This document shows, one piece after another, positions 16,972-26,290 of a stretch of 64,000 bases of DNA (within the stretch, counting starts at the first letter, position 1; each line of letters opens with the position of its first letter). Source of the stretch: Simplicispira suum (lineage in GTDB: Bacteria; Pseudomonadota; Gammaproteobacteria; Burkholderiales; Burkholderiaceae_C). Below the pieces are notes generated by a model, which made no database searches, was not told the origin of the DNA, and saw only the letters and a list, made by a program, of their open reading frames with translations. Position numbers and translations under genes: made by a program. The DNA lies in assembly GCF_003008595.1 (NCBI RefSeq), contig NZ_CP027669.1, positions 1,612,001-1,676,000 on the forward strand, read 5' to 3'.

Positions 16972-19900
16972 ATGTCCCGTATTTTCGACAACATTGAACT
17001 CGATCTGCTCGACGCCCTCAAGGCGAGCTTAGAAGTGGCGCACCGCGCTGACTTTTGCATCGGGTACATGAACCTGCGTGGCTGGCAGGCTCTCGACGAA
17101 ACCATCAACCACTGGGCACCAGACGCCGGTCAGGTCTGCCGCGTGTTGGTGGGCATGCAGCGGCCACCGTACGAAGAGATCAGGGAAATCTACCGGCAAA
17201 CCGGTGAAGTCGGCTTGATCGACAACGCGACCGCCAGCCGCCTGAAAACCCAGTTTGCAGCCCACCTGCGGGAGCAGATCACGCTGGGCATCCCCACCGG
17301 ACAAGACGAAGCCGGGCTGCGCAGACTGGCCCGGCAACTGCGCGCGGGGCAGGTCGTGGTGAAGTTGTTTTTGCCCTACCCCTTGCATGCCAAGCTCTAT
17401 TTGCTGTTTCGTGACGATGTCAACAACCCGATCACCGGTTTTGTGGGCAGCAGCAACCTCACGCTGGCCGGGCTGGCCAAGCAAGGTGAACTGAACGTGG
17501 ACGTGCTGGACCACCTCGGCACACAAAAGCTCTCGGCGTGGTTCAACGCCCGATGGGAAGAGCGTTGGGCACTAGATATTTCGGGCGATTTGGCCGCCAT
17601 CATCGAAGCCAGTTGGGCGCGCGAAGAAGCCATTGCGCCGTACCACATCTATCTGAACATGGCGTACCACCTCAGCACCGAGGCGCGGGCTGGGCTAAGC
17701 CAGTTTCGGCTGCCAGTGCGTTTTGAGCAAGACCTGTTCGAGTTTCAGAAAAGTGCGGTGAAGATCGCTGCCCGCCACCTGCACCGCCGTGGCGGCGTGA
17801 TGATTGGCGACGTAGTGGGCCTGGGCAAAACCATGATGGCCACCGCGCTGGCACGCATGTTTGAGGACGATTTGGGCTACGAGACGCTCATCATCTGCCC
17901 GAAGAACCTCGAACCCATGTGGGAGCAATACCGAACCGAATACGGCCTGCGCGGCATGGTGTTGCCGGTCTCGCAAGTCACCAAAAAACTACCGAATCTC
18001 AAGCGCTACCGCTTGGTGCTGATCGATGAAAGCCACAACCTGCGCAACCGTGAAGGCCGGCGCTACAAGGCCATCGCCGAATACATCAAAAGCTGCGATG
18101 CCAAGGTGATCCTGCTTACGGCTACGCCGTACAACAAAACCAAACACGACCTATCAGCACAACTGCGTTTGTTCATCGACGAGCGGGCCAACATCGGCAT
18201 CCGGCCCGAGCGGCACATGCGCAAACACGGCATCAGCGAGGCCGACTTTGAGCGCAGGCACCAATGCCGGGTGCATTCCATTCTAGCCATCGAGAAGAGT
18301 GATGAATTTGACGACTGGCGCGAGCTGATTCGTCTCTACATGGTGCGCCGCACCCGCAGCTTCATCATTCAGCACTACACCGAAGCCGACAAGCAAGGCC
18401 GCCGCTACATCGCTGGCAGCGACGGTGAAAAGCGCTACTTTCCCGTGCGCAAGCCCTTGTCGGTCACCTTCGCGGTCGATGAGGCTGACCCGGCCGACCG
18501 GTACGCACGCCTCTACTCCGTTGGCGTGGTGGAGCAGATCAACGCCCTGCATGTGCCGCGCTACGGTTTGGGCCTGTACGTTGATCCGGCGGAAGAAAAG
18601 CAGGCAACGCCCGCTGAGCGCAAGCTCATCGAAAACCTGGGGCGCGCGGGTAAGCGCCTCATGGGGTTCTGTCGCACCAACCTGTTCAAGCGGCTGGAAT
18701 CCAGCGGCTTTTCATTCTTGCAGTCCATCGACCGCCATGTGCTGCGCAACCAGATCTACCTGTACGCGATTGAGAATGGGCTGGACCTCCCCGTGGGGGT
18801 GCTGGACGCGGGCTTGCTGGACTTGGAGCGCGTCGACGAAGACGCCGAGGGCGTCGAGGGAGACCCGGAAGACTTGCTCGATGGCTTGGTAGACGCCGTC
18901 GCCGACGAAGACGGATTGCCAGACGGCATGGCCCGCGCGAAGGCGGTGTATGACCAATACGCCAGCGTCTACAAAAAGCGCTTCAAGTGGATTCGCCCCA
19001 ACCTGTTCAGAGCCAAGCTCGCGCAAGCCTTGGCAGAGGACACGCAAACGCTCACCGAGCTGATGAACAGCCAGGGCCCGTGGTCTGCCGAGCTGGACCA
19101 CAAATGGCAAGCCCTGCGCCGCATGCTCACAAGGGCACACGGCAAAGACAAAGTGCTGGTCTTCACCCAATTTGCCGACACCGCGCGCTACCTGGAGCGT
19201 GAGGCGCGCAAGGCCGGCATCACCCAGGTAGCGGTAGCCACTGGCGCCAGTGCCGACCCTTATGCATTGGCCTGCCGTTTCAGTCCCAAATCGAATGGCA
19301 AAACAGTGGCCAAGGCCGACGAAGTGCGCGTGCTCATCTGTACCGACGTGCTCTCAGAAGGCCAGAACCTGCAAGACAGCAGCGTCGTCGTCAACTTCGA
19401 CCTGCCCTGGGCCATCATCCGCCTCATCCAGCGTGCGGGCCGGGTGGACCGCATTGGCCAGCAGGCAGAAGAAATTCATTGCTATTCGTTCCTGCCGGCC
19501 GATGGTGTGGAGCAGCTCATTCAACTGCGCTCGCGCATCCGCCAGCGCCTGCAAGAAAACGCCGAAGTGGTGGGTACTGACGAAGCCTTCTTCGAAGACG
19601 ACGAAGCCAGCACCATCCGCGACCTGTACACGGAAAAGCAAGGCGTGCTCGACGATAGCGACGACGAGGTAGACCTTGCCTCTTACGCCTGGCAAATATG
19701 GAAGCAGGCTACGCAGGGAAACCCCGACCTCGCCCGCGCCGTCGAATCGCTCCCGCCCGTGGTGTATTCGGCCAAGGCCTTTGCGCTGGACGAAAGCCGG
19801 TTTCCGCCATTGGGGGCTGACGCCGGCAAAGGCGGCGCGCTTGTTTACGTCAAATCGCCCGAGGGCAACGACCACCTCGCCTGGGTGGGCGCCAACGGCA

Positions 19901-20364
19901 AGACCGTGACCGAATCGCAGTTCACCGTACTGCGCGCTGCGGAGTGCGGGCCGGGCACCCCTGCCGTGCAACGCCTTGCCGCCCACCATGAGTTGGTCGC
20001 CCAAGGATTGCAACTGGCGGTGAGCCAGGACAAAGCAGTGGGTGGCGGCCTGGGCCGCCCCAGCAGCCCGCGCCGTCGGGCTTACGAGCGCCTCAAGCCT
20101 TACGCCACCGAGCAAATGCAAACCCTGTTTCGCGACGACGAGCTGGAGCGCGCCCTCGACGACATCTACCAGCGCCCCCTGCTGGAAACCGCCGCTGATT
20201 TGCTCAACCGCCTCATGCGCAGCGGCGTGAACGACGAAGAGCTGGCTGAAGCGGTGAAATCACTGCGCGAAGAAGGGCGGCTGACCTATGCCGAAGACGA
20301 TGCAACGTTGCGAGAACCGCGCGTGGTGTGCTCCATGGGGCTTGTGGCAAAAGAGGGGGCTTGA
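16972..20364 (+). CDS. SF2 (SNF2-like) helicase with N-terminal PLD-type nuclease domain
   Basis: 1130 residues. The N-terminal PLD-superfamily module has HAKLYLL near residue 138 and [10 protein letters not shown] near 159. The SF2 motor has Walker [15 protein letters not shown] (~281), motif [10 protein letters not shown] (~351), [10 protein letters not shown], motif V/VI region [20 protein letters not shown] and [11 protein letters not shown] (~820). Related helicases occur next to large adenine methyltransferases in restriction and defence loci. ATG 16972 (MSRIFDNIE) matches the family N-terminus; ATG 16942 is an alternative. It starts 44 bases after the uvrA fragment ends, with no promoter I can identify. 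Role inferred: DNA translocation coupled to cleavage. Confidence 0.85.
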   Translation: MSRIFDNIELDLLDALKASLEVAHRADFCIGYMNLRGWQALDETINHWAPDAGQVCRVLVGMQRPPYEEIREIYRQTGEVGLIDNATASRLKTQFAAHLREQITLGIPTGQDEAGLRRLARQLRAGQVVVKLFLPYPLHAKLYLLFRDDVNNPITGFVGSSNLTLAGLAKQGELNVDVLDHLGTQKLSAWFNARWEERWALDISGDLAAIIEASWAREEAIAPYHIYLNMAYHLSTEARAGLSQFRLPVRFEQDLFEFQKSAVKIAARHLHRRGGVMIGDVVGLGKTMMATALARMFEDDLGYETLIICPKNLEPMWEQYRTEYGLRGMVLPVSQVTKKLPNLKRYRLVLIDESHNLRNREGRRYKAIAEYIKSCDAKVILLTATPYNKTKHDLSAQLRLFIDERANIGIRPERHMRKHGISEADFERRHQCRVHSILAIEKSDEFDDWRELIRLYMVRRTRSFIIQHYTEADKQGRRYIAGSDGEKRYFPVRKPLSVTFAVDEADPADRYARLYSVGVVEQINALHVPRYGLGLYVDPAEEKQATPAERKLIENLGRAGKRLMGFCRTNLFKRLESSGFSFLQSIDRHVLRNQIYLYAIENGLDLPVGVLDAGLLDLERVDEDAEGVEGDPEDLLDGLVDAVADEDGLPDGMARAKAVYDQYASVYKKRFKWIRPNLFRAKLAQALAEDTQTLTELMNSQGPWSAELDHKWQALRRMLTRAHGKDKVLVFTQFADTARYLEREARKAGITQVAVATGASADPYALACRFSPKSNGKTVAKADEVRVLICTDVLSEGQNLQDSSVVVNFDLPWAIIRLIQRAGRVDRIGQQAEEIHCYSFLPADGVEQLIQLRSRIRQRLQENAEVVGTDEAFFEDDEASTIRDLYTEKQGVLDDSDDEVDLASYAWQIWKQATQGNPDLARAVESLPPVVYSAKAFALDESRFPPLGADAGKGGALVYVKSPEGNDHLAWVGANGKTVTESQFTVLRAAECGPGTPAVQRLAAHHELVAQGLQLAVSQDKAVGGGLGRPSSPRRRAYERLKPYATEQMQTLFRDDELERALDDIYQRPLLETAADLLNRLMRSGVNDEELAEAVKSLREEGRLTYAEDDATLREPRVVCSMGLVAKEGA

Positions 20365-20369
20365 AGCCA

Positions 20370-20538
20370 TGCGCAACCGCAACACGCTGGAGTTTTTGGG
20401 CCTTTGGGAGCAACTGCAAACCCTGCGTTTAACAGTAGCGAAATCGAGACCTTTAAAACACAGGCTGGGCTCGACAGCCTTCACATCTCCCCCAAAAAAC
20501 GGATTGATTCCCGCCTGACTAGTCACCGCAAACTTTGA
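20370..20538 (+). pseudogene. Frameshifted, truncated KilA-N domain gene remnant
   Basis: Translation from ATG 20370 gives MRNRNTLEFLGLWEQL, a typical start of KilA-N domain proteins. About 50 bases on, the frame must shift (one base apparently missing near 20417) to continue with NPAFNSSEIETFKTQAGLDS and ISPKKRIDS, again KilA-N-like, ending at TGA 20536-20538. Intact proteins of this kind are several times longer. A decayed gene between the helicase and methyltransferase genes; it may have been an accessory or regulatory DNA-binding protein of the locus. Confidence 0.55.
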
Positions 20539-20572
20539 GCGCGCGCTACGGGCTTGATTCCGAAAGATAGAA

Positions 20573-23500
20573 ATGCAGGCTTTCAACCAAGAACACCTCA
20601 AAAACTACCGGTTCAAACACCTGTTCAACGAACTCGGCTGGGACGCGCCCGCCCAGCAACAGCCCTACAGCGTGACCGTGGGTGAAGCCACTTGGTTGTT
20701 AGACGTGGTGGCGCTCAAAAAAGGCGTGCAGGTGTTGCACTGCCAGCCCGGCGCACAAGGGCAGATGCCCGATTACGCCACGCGGCAAAAAATCGAACGC
20801 AAGGTCACGCCCGATGTGCGCGAACATCTCATCGTGTTCAGCAACGGCGCCAAAACCATTCAAGTCTGGCAATGGGTAACCCGCCAAACCGGCAAGCCCG
20901 CGCAATACCGCGAAGTATTTTTCCGCCAAGGCGAAGCGCCCGAGCTGCTGACGCAAAAGCTCAGCCGCCTGCACTTTGCGTTGGACGAAGAAGAGCTGCT
21001 CACCGTGCTGGGTGTCACCGCCCGGTTGGACGACGCCGCGCCGCGCGACAAGGTCACGAAGAAGTTTTACACAGCGTTCGAGGCACAGCGCAAAGCCTTT
21101 GCCGCCTTCATCGACGGCATTCCAAACGATAGCGAAGACCAGCGCTGGTACACCGCCGTGGTGATTGACCGGCTCATGTTTTTGTGGTTTTTGCAGGAAA
21201 AAAGCTTTCTGAACGGCCAAACCGAATACCTGCAACTGCGCCTGCAAGCCCATCTGGACGGTAACCACGGGCAGAGCTTCTACAAGCGCTTCCTCTCGCC
21301 GCTGTTTTTCAAAGGATTCGCGCAAGAGCGTACGCCAGAGACTGCCGCCGCCATCCATGCTGAGTTCGGCAACGTGCCCTACTTGAACGGTGGCCTGTTT
21401 GCCCAGCACGAGCTGGAACAGCGCTACGGCGAAGCGCTGGATATTGCCGACAGCGCCTTTCAAAAGCTCTTTGCCTTCTTCGACGAATGGGAGTGGCACC
21501 TGGACGAGCGCCCGCTCAAGAGCGGCAGAGAAATCAACCCTGATGTGCTGGGCTACATCTTTGAAAAGTTCGTCAACCAGAAGCAAATGGGGGCGTACTA
21601 CACCAAAGAAGACATCACCGAATATATCGGCAAGAACACCATCATCCCAGCCCTGCTGGGCAAAGTGCGCGCCGAACACCCCGCCGCGTTTGATGCGCTG
21701 GCCTGGCCGCTGCTGCAGCAAAGCGGCGACGCCTACCTTTACCCCGCCATGCTCAAAGGCGTGGACATGGCCTATCCGCCAGAGGTCGAAAATGGACTGG
21801 ATACCCAGATGCCCAATCTCCTGGCCCGCCGCAAACCCTGGAACAAGCGCGCCGATGAGGCGGTGAGCCTGCCCACCGAAATCTGGCGCGAAACCATTGC
21901 CCGCCACCAGCGCACGCGCGAGGTTCGGGCCAAGCTCGCAGCGGGGGAGTTGACCGAGGTGGGCGACCTCATCACCTACAACCTCAACATCCGCCAGTTT
22001 GCGCAAGACCTCATCGAGGGCTGCACCGACGTAGCCCTGCTCAAAAGCTTCTGGTTCAACCTGGCCGGCCGCATGCCGCGCCAGAGCAACGAGAAATTTC
22101 GCCACGGCCTGAGCGTGTTGGACCCCACCTGTGGCTCCGGCGCCTTCCTATTTTCCGCGCTGGGCATCTTGAAGCCGCTGTACGACGCCACCCTGCGCAC
22201 CCTGCAAGCCGTGCGCAGCGACGCGCTGATTGCGGGCGAGAAAAGTAGCCCTGAAAAATGGGCCGAGGTGGACGAGCTGCTGGCCCGCTTTGCCGCCACT
22301 GGCTCAGAGCGCGCACAAGACTACGCCGTCATCAAACACATCATCGTCCACAACCTCTACGGGGTGGACATTGAGAAACAGGCCACTGAAATCGCCAAGC
22401 TGCGCTTGTTCTTGAAGCTGGTGGCCCTGCTGGAACCGGACGATGCCATTGAACCGCTGCCCGATATCGACTTCAACATCCGCCATGGCAACACCTTGGT
22501 GGGCTACGCCACGGCCGATGAAACCGAGAAGGCGGTGAAGGGTGCTACCCAAGGGAATCTGTTCAGCGACGCGTGGGAAGACATTCGCATCCGCCTCACT
22601 GCCGTGGAGCAGCAGTACAACAACTTTCAGATTCAGCAAGTGCAGCGCGGCGGGCATGTTTCCGCTGCCGACAAACAGGCACTGGTGCACACGCTGGGTG
22701 AGTTGGAGGAAATGTTGAACTTCCACTTGGCGCGGGAGTACGGCGTCAACACCACGAATACCAAGGATTTTGAAATTTGGAAGAAGTCGCATCAGCCATT
22801 TCATTGGTATGTGGACTTTTATCCGTTGATGGCTGGTGGTGGATTTGCCTGTGTTGTTGGGAATCCGCCGTTTGTAGAAATCAGGCCTTCTAATGTGAGT
22901 TATATTTTGCGAGGCTACGAGACAATTGGATGTGGAAACTTATATGCACCAATAGTAGAAAGGTGCACTGTATTAGCTTGTGCTGGATGGCTTGGACTGG
23001 TTACTCCGATGAGTCTTTTGTGTACCGATAGAACGGTATCTCTGAGGGGGCTAATGTCCTCGCAGAACAATTGGATATCCTCGTATGATATGCGACCAAG
23101 CAGTTTGTTTGAGGGAGTGGCTCAACGACTGTGTCTTCTGATTTCATCGCATGCAGATGAAAGTGGTTCCACGGCGTCAGGAGGATATCGCCGTTGGAGT
23201 AGCGAAGAGAGAACGGCGTTGTTGGATACGACTTGGTTTGCTCGGCTCTCAATAGATCACTTTCAAGGCGCTACTCCTTGGCCCAAAATTTCCCATGAGG
23301 TTGAAAAAACCATATTAGGGAGTCTTGTGGGCGGAGGCGTTGTTGCACATTTATCAAAAAATTCGCCGCCTATTTATGTTCATCGTATCGTTCGATACTT
23401 CGTCAAAGCATTGAATAAAGCACCGTTATTTGTTGATGCCCAAGGAGTGAATGGAAAATCGGATGACTACAAAGCTTTGAGTGTTGATCCTCAATTTTCA

Positions 23501-23884
23501 GATGTGATTTTGGCATGTTTGAATTCTTCCATTTTTTATTGGTACTGGCGATTGACCTCAGACGGTTTTCATTGCGGCTATGGGGATATCTACAGATTTC
23601 CATTTGATGGAAGCTCATTGCTTTCGTACGATACTGAAATATCCGAGCTTGTAAAATTGCTGATGGTTAGTTTCGAGGAAGGCTCGGTCAAAAAGTCGAT
23701 CGCAACGAAGGCGGGGAGAATTTTCTACCAAGAATTTAGCCCCAAGGGTGCCAAATCGATCTTGGATGAAATTGATGGAATTATTGCTACTTCATGGGGT
23801 CTTAATCCTGAAATGGTGGACCACATAATTAACTACGATATCAAGTACCGCATGGGTTTCGTTGGAGATGCGGGCGATGATTGA
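20573..23884 (+). CDS. Large N6-adenine DNA methyltransferase (Eco57I/PglX-like) with C-terminal specificity region
   Basis: 1103 residues. SAM motif I LDPTCGSGAFLFSALG lies near residue 517, and catalytic motif IV NPPF (VVGNPPFVEIRPS) near 763, giving m6A specificity. The N-terminal ~150 residues (FNELGWDAPAQQQPYSV ... IVFSNGAKTIQVWQW) may be a nuclease-like or adaptor domain; no PD-(D/E)XK motif is certain. The last ~340 residues, the presumed target recognition domain, are encoded by clearly AT-richer DNA. Partner of the upstream PLD-helicase. It resembles a type ISP/DrmMI/PglX enzyme but without fused helicase. Overlaps the next gene. Confidence 0.85.
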   Translation: MQAFNQEHLKNYRFKHLFNELGWDAPAQQQPYSVTVGEATWLLDVVALKKGVQVLHCQPGAQGQMPDYATRQKIERKVTPDVREHLIVFSNGAKTIQVWQWVTRQTGKPAQYREVFFRQGEAPELLTQKLSRLHFALDEEELLTVLGVTARLDDAAPRDKVTKKFYTAFEAQRKAFAAFIDGIPNDSEDQRWYTAVVIDRLMFLWFLQEKSFLNGQTEYLQLRLQAHLDGNHGQSFYKRFLSPLFFKGFAQERTPETAAAIHAEFGNVPYLNGGLFAQHELEQRYGEALDIADSAFQKLFAFFDEWEWHLDERPLKSGREINPDVLGYIFEKFVNQKQMGAYYTKEDITEYIGKNTIIPALLGKVRAEHPAAFDALAWPLLQQSGDAYLYPAMLKGVDMAYPPEVENGLDTQMPNLLARRKPWNKRADEAVSLPTEIWRETIARHQRTREVRAKLAAGELTEVGDLITYNLNIRQFAQDLIEGCTDVALLKSFWFNLAGRMPRQSNEKFRHGLSVLDPTCGSGAFLFSALGILKPLYDATLRTLQAVRSDALIAGEKSSPEKWAEVDELLARFAATGSERAQDYAVIKHIIVHNLYGVDIEKQATEIAKLRLFLKLVALLEPDDAIEPLPDIDFNIRHGNTLVGYATADETEKAVKGATQGNLFSDAWEDIRIRLTAVEQQYNNFQIQQVQRGGHVSAADKQALVHTLGELEEMLNFHLAREYGVNTTNTKDFEIWKKSHQPFHWYVDFYPLMAGGGFACVVGNPPFVEIRPSNVSYILRGYETIGCGNLYAPIVERCTVLACAGWLGLVTPMSLLCTDRTVSLRGLMSSQNNWISSYDMRPSSLFEGVAQRLCLLISSHADESGSTASGGYRRWSSEERTALLDTTWFARLSIDHFQGATPWPKISHEVEKTILGSLVGGGVVAHLSKNSPPIYVHRIVRYFVKALNKAPLFVDAQGVNGKSDDYKALSVDPQFSDVILACLNSSIFYWYWRLTSDGFHCGYGDIYRFPFDGSSLLSYDTEISELVKLLMVSFEEGSVKKSIATKAGRIFYQEFSPKGAKSILDEIDGIIATSWGLNPEMVDHIINYDIKYRMGFVGDAGDD

Positions 23885-25379
23885 CCTTTCCCCAGCCCAA
23901 GCCGCTGACCGCATCGCCGCGCTACTGGCCGCCTCCGAAAGCCGCACGCTTGATTTCAAACGCATCAGCAACAAACAAAGCCGTATGTACGAGGCGGTCT
24001 GCGCCTTTGCCAATTCCGAGGGCGGCTTGCTGGTGATCGGCATGGGCGACGCCAAAGCCATGAAACCGGGCGACAAGGCGCAAAGCCGCGTGTTTGGTAC
24101 CGAAGAAAACCCAGAGGGCTTTGACGACTTTCGGCGCGGGTTGCTTAACCGCTTCACCCCGCCCATCAACAAGTTGCACTGGTTACGGCTGCCCTGCACG
24201 CTGCACAACGGCCAGCCTGGCCATGTGGTGATACTGCGGGTGGAGAAGAGCGAACAGGTGCATTCGATCGTGGGCAATGGGACCTGGGCGCGCATGGACG
24301 CGAGCAACCGCGAGCTGAGCGCGGTGGAGATTGCCGACCTGGCCTACCAGCGCGGTGTGAAGAGTGCCGAGACGCTGCCCATGCCGGTGGCGCTGGATCT
24401 TCTCAACACGGATGCCTGGCGCAGTTACTGCGCCACGCGGGGCCTGGCCGATACGGATTTGGCGGTGCGCCTGCCCCGGCTGGGGCTGGCGGTGCCTGTG
24501 GACGGTGTGCTGCAACCCTTGTTGGCTGCGCTGCTGCTGTTTGCCGATGAGCCGGGGGCTTTGCTGGCCGGGCAGGGTATGCGGGCAGACATTCGCGTTT
24601 TTCACTACAAGGGCCGCACGGTGCAGCGCGGCGAGGTACCCAACCTGTTGTTACCGGTGAAAACCATTGCTGGCCCGGTGGTGGAGCAGATCGCCAAAGC
24701 GCAGGCTTACGTGTTGGAGCGCTTGGCCGTGGGGCTGACGATGGAGGGCTCGGGTTTCAAGGCGCGATACCGGTTCCCTGAGCGTGTGGTGAAAGAGGCG
24801 ATCACCAACGCGGTGATCCACCGCGACTACCGGCTCAACCGCGATATTCAGATTCGTATTTTTGACGACCGGGTCGAGGTGGAAAGCCCAGGCCGCTTGC
24901 CGGGCAACCTGACGCCAGCCACGATCGACAAGACGGGCTCGGTACCCCGCAACAGCCTGCTGGCGCGGCATTTGCGCGAGTTCCCCAACCCGCCCAACGT
25001 GGACGCGGGCGAGGGCGTGCCCATGATGTTTGCGCAGATGGAGCAGGCGAGGCTGTACGAGCCGCTGTACCGCGAACAGCTGGAAACAGCAGTGCCCACG
25101 CTGCTGGTGACCTTGTTGAATGAAGAGCGCCCACCGCTGTGGGTGCAGGTGAGCGACTGGATTGACCGACACGGGCCCATCACCAACAGCAAGTTGCGTG
25201 AGATGTCGGGGCTGGACACGCTCGCCGCCTCTAAGCAACTCAAGCAGTGGGTGGGCCAGGGGGTGTTGGTGGCTTTGCCGGCGCCATCGCGCCAGCAGGC
25301 GAGCTACACCAAGCCGGAGTTGGCGGGGCTGGCCGATCTGTCTGGTTCATTATCTTTGGGCTTGGATAATGAAATGTGA
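23877..25379 (+). CDS. AlbA_2 (Schlafen-like) ATP-binding protein with C-terminal winged helix
   Basis: About 500 residues. The N-terminal AlbA_2/Schlafen-type module has ESRTLDFKRIS and YEAVCAFANSEGGLLVIGM. The central GHKL-like ATPase region has RFPERVVKEAITNAVIHRDY and FDDRVEVESPGRLPGNLT. The C-terminus looks like a helix-turn-helix (GPITNSKLREMSGLDTLAASKQL). Such proteins occur in defence islands and as putative regulators; biochemical role unknown. ATG 23877 overlaps the methyltransferase stop by 8 bases (ATGs at 23868 and a GTG at 23862 are alternatives), so the genes are coupled. Its last codons lie in a TTCATTATC palindrome. Confidence 0.8.
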   Translation: MIDLSPAQAADRIAALLAASESRTLDFKRISNKQSRMYEAVCAFANSEGGLLVIGMGDAKAMKPGDKAQSRVFGTEENPEGFDDFRRGLLNRFTPPINKLHWLRLPCTLHNGQPGHVVILRVEKSEQVHSIVGNGTWARMDASNRELSAVEIADLAYQRGVKSAETLPMPVALDLLNTDAWRSYCATRGLADTDLAVRLPRLGLAVPVDGVLQPLLAALLLFADEPGALLAGQGMRADIRVFHYKGRTVQRGEVPNLLLPVKTIAGPVVEQIAKAQAYVLERLAVGLTMEGSGFKARYRFPERVVKEAITNAVIHRDYRLNRDIQIRIFDDRVEVESPGRLPGNLTPATIDKTGSVPRNSLLARHLREFPNPPNVDAGEGVPMMFAQMEQARLYEPLYREQLETAVPTLLVTLLNEERPPLWVQVSDWIDRHGPITNSKLREMSGLDTLAASKQLKQWVGQGVLVALPAPSRQQASYTKPELAGLADLSGSLSLGLDNEM

Positions 25380-25442
25380 AGACGACAAAAACCTTTGTGA
25401 ATCAAATGCATAGGCAATTCTTCATTATCTTTTGCTGTGTTT
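25346..25442. repeat. TTCATTATC palindrome plus half-site, copy 1
   Basis: Perfect 9-base inverted repeat TTCATTATC (25346-25354) and GATAATGAA (25365-25373) with a 10-base centre, encoding the last residues of the AlbA_2 protein. A lone half-site TTCATTATCTTT follows at 25431-25442, just before the DprA-like gene. A second palindrome/half-site pair lies at 26001-26087. Confidence 0.75.
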
Positions 25443-25448
25443 TTGTCC

Positions 25449-26024
25449 ATGCAAATCTGGCAGATCACCCAGCATGAGAGGGCATGGATGGGCCAGGGCA
25501 GCCAGGCACTGCTGGATACGGCGTTAACGGCATTTTTTGCCTCTCGCCAATGCCCCGGCACCGCCATTCGCGCCGCGATGGACTGGGCGCTGGAGCAGGC
25601 TCGCGCCAAACATGCCGTGGTCAGCGGGTTTCATTCGCCACTGGAGCAGTCGGTGCTCAAGGTGTTGCTGGCGGCTGGCAGCCCTGCGGTTCTGGTGCTG
25701 GCCCGCCCGGTGGCGGGTGCCAAGCTGCCGCCCGAATGGCGTGATGCTGTGGAAAAAGGGCATTTGGCCGTGGTCAGCGATGCGTCCCCACCAGCAGGGG
25801 CCGCCCGCCGCCTGACCCAGCAGCTTGCCACCGAGCGCAACACGCTGGTTGTGCAGTGGGCGCAAAGCTTGGTGGTGGCGTATGCAAGCCCGGGCGGCTC
25901 ATTGGCTGCGCAAGTGGCGCTGTGGCACCACGCGGGCGGGAAGTACAGGTGCTTGTGCCGACCGCCATTCAGCGCTGATCTACGCTGGCTGGAACGTGAT
26001 TTCATTATCTTTCGCCCAAGATAA
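25449..26024 (+). CDS. DprA/SLOG-like nucleotide- or DNA-binding protein
   Basis: 191 residues from ATG 25449. The pattern ASRQCPGTAIRAAMDWALEQ, KHAVVSGFHSPLEQSVLKVL, SPAVLVLARPV and later ATERNTLVVQWAQSLVVAYA with SPGGSLA follows the Rossmann core of DprA/Smf (SLOG superfamily), without DprA's flanking SAM and winged-helix domains. DprA binds single-stranded DNA and loads RecA; SLOG domains also sense nucleotide signals in defence systems. The assignment is by pattern, not alignment. Last gene of the island; its stop lies in the second TTCATTATC palindrome. Confidence 0.55.
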   Translation: MQIWQITQHERAWMGQGSQALLDTALTAFFASRQCPGTAIRAAMDWALEQARAKHAVVSGFHSPLEQSVLKVLLAAGSPAVLVLARPVAGAKLPPEWRDAVEKGHLAVVSDASPPAGAARRLTQQLATERNTLVVQWAQSLVVAYASPGGSLAAQVALWHHAGGKYRCLCRPPFSADLRWLERDFIIFRPR

Positions 26025-26087
26025 TGAGCTGGGGTTTTGCAATAAACTGTTAAATTTCAATGACTTAGCGTGGAGTTCATTATCTTT
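26001..26087. repeat. TTCATTATC palindrome plus half-site, copy 2
   Basis: TTCATTATC (26001-26009) and GATAATGAG (26020-26028), an 8/9 inverted repeat with 10-base centre covering the end of the DprA-like gene, then a half-site TTCATTATCTTT at 26076-26087. Same layout as copy 1: palindrome at a gene end and half-site about 75-85 bases on. The DNA between the half-sites differs, so this is not a simple duplication. Confidence 0.75.
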
Positions 26088-26107
26088 TTGGGGGTTCAGA
26101 GGTCTTT

Positions 26108-26190
26108 TGGGGGCTGGGTGGGGCTGTGGGATCGGCAGTGCGCCTTGTGCTGTCGACCAAGCCCCCATCCCAGCCTTCTCCCCGAGGGGG
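26108..26190. repeat. Imperfect long inverted repeat (GGCTGGGTGGGGCT / AGCCCCCATCCCAGCC)
   Basis: Two roughly 15-base arms, separated by about 45 bases, could form a stable stem between the island and uvrA. Its T-poor flanks argue against an intrinsic terminator. The right part (CCCATCCCAGCCTTCTCCCC) resembles an intergenic repeat common in Comamonadaceae. Confidence 0.4.
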
Positions 26191-26238
26191 AAGGGGAAAA
26201 ACTGGCAAGGCAGATAGTGTACAAATGCTTCGTTTTTC

Positions 26239-26290
26239 ATAGCTTCCAGCGCTTTATCAATAAGCGCTAGAGGCCGATTTGGCCAAATAT
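26239..26290 (+). repeat. Dispersed repeat, copy 3, covering the uvrA stop codon
   Basis: CATAGCTTCCAGCGCTTTAT then CAATAAGCGCTAGAGGCCGA. Its minus strand encodes the last residues of UvrA and the stop codon, so the UvrA C-terminus (KSASSAY) is repeat-derived. Confidence 0.7.

Noticed and set aside
16972-23884. DISARM or BREX assignment of the helicase-methyltransferase pair
   Set aside because: DrmA, DrmB, PglZ, BrxC and BrxL-like genes are all missing, and the PLD domain is fused to the helicase, so neither model fits.
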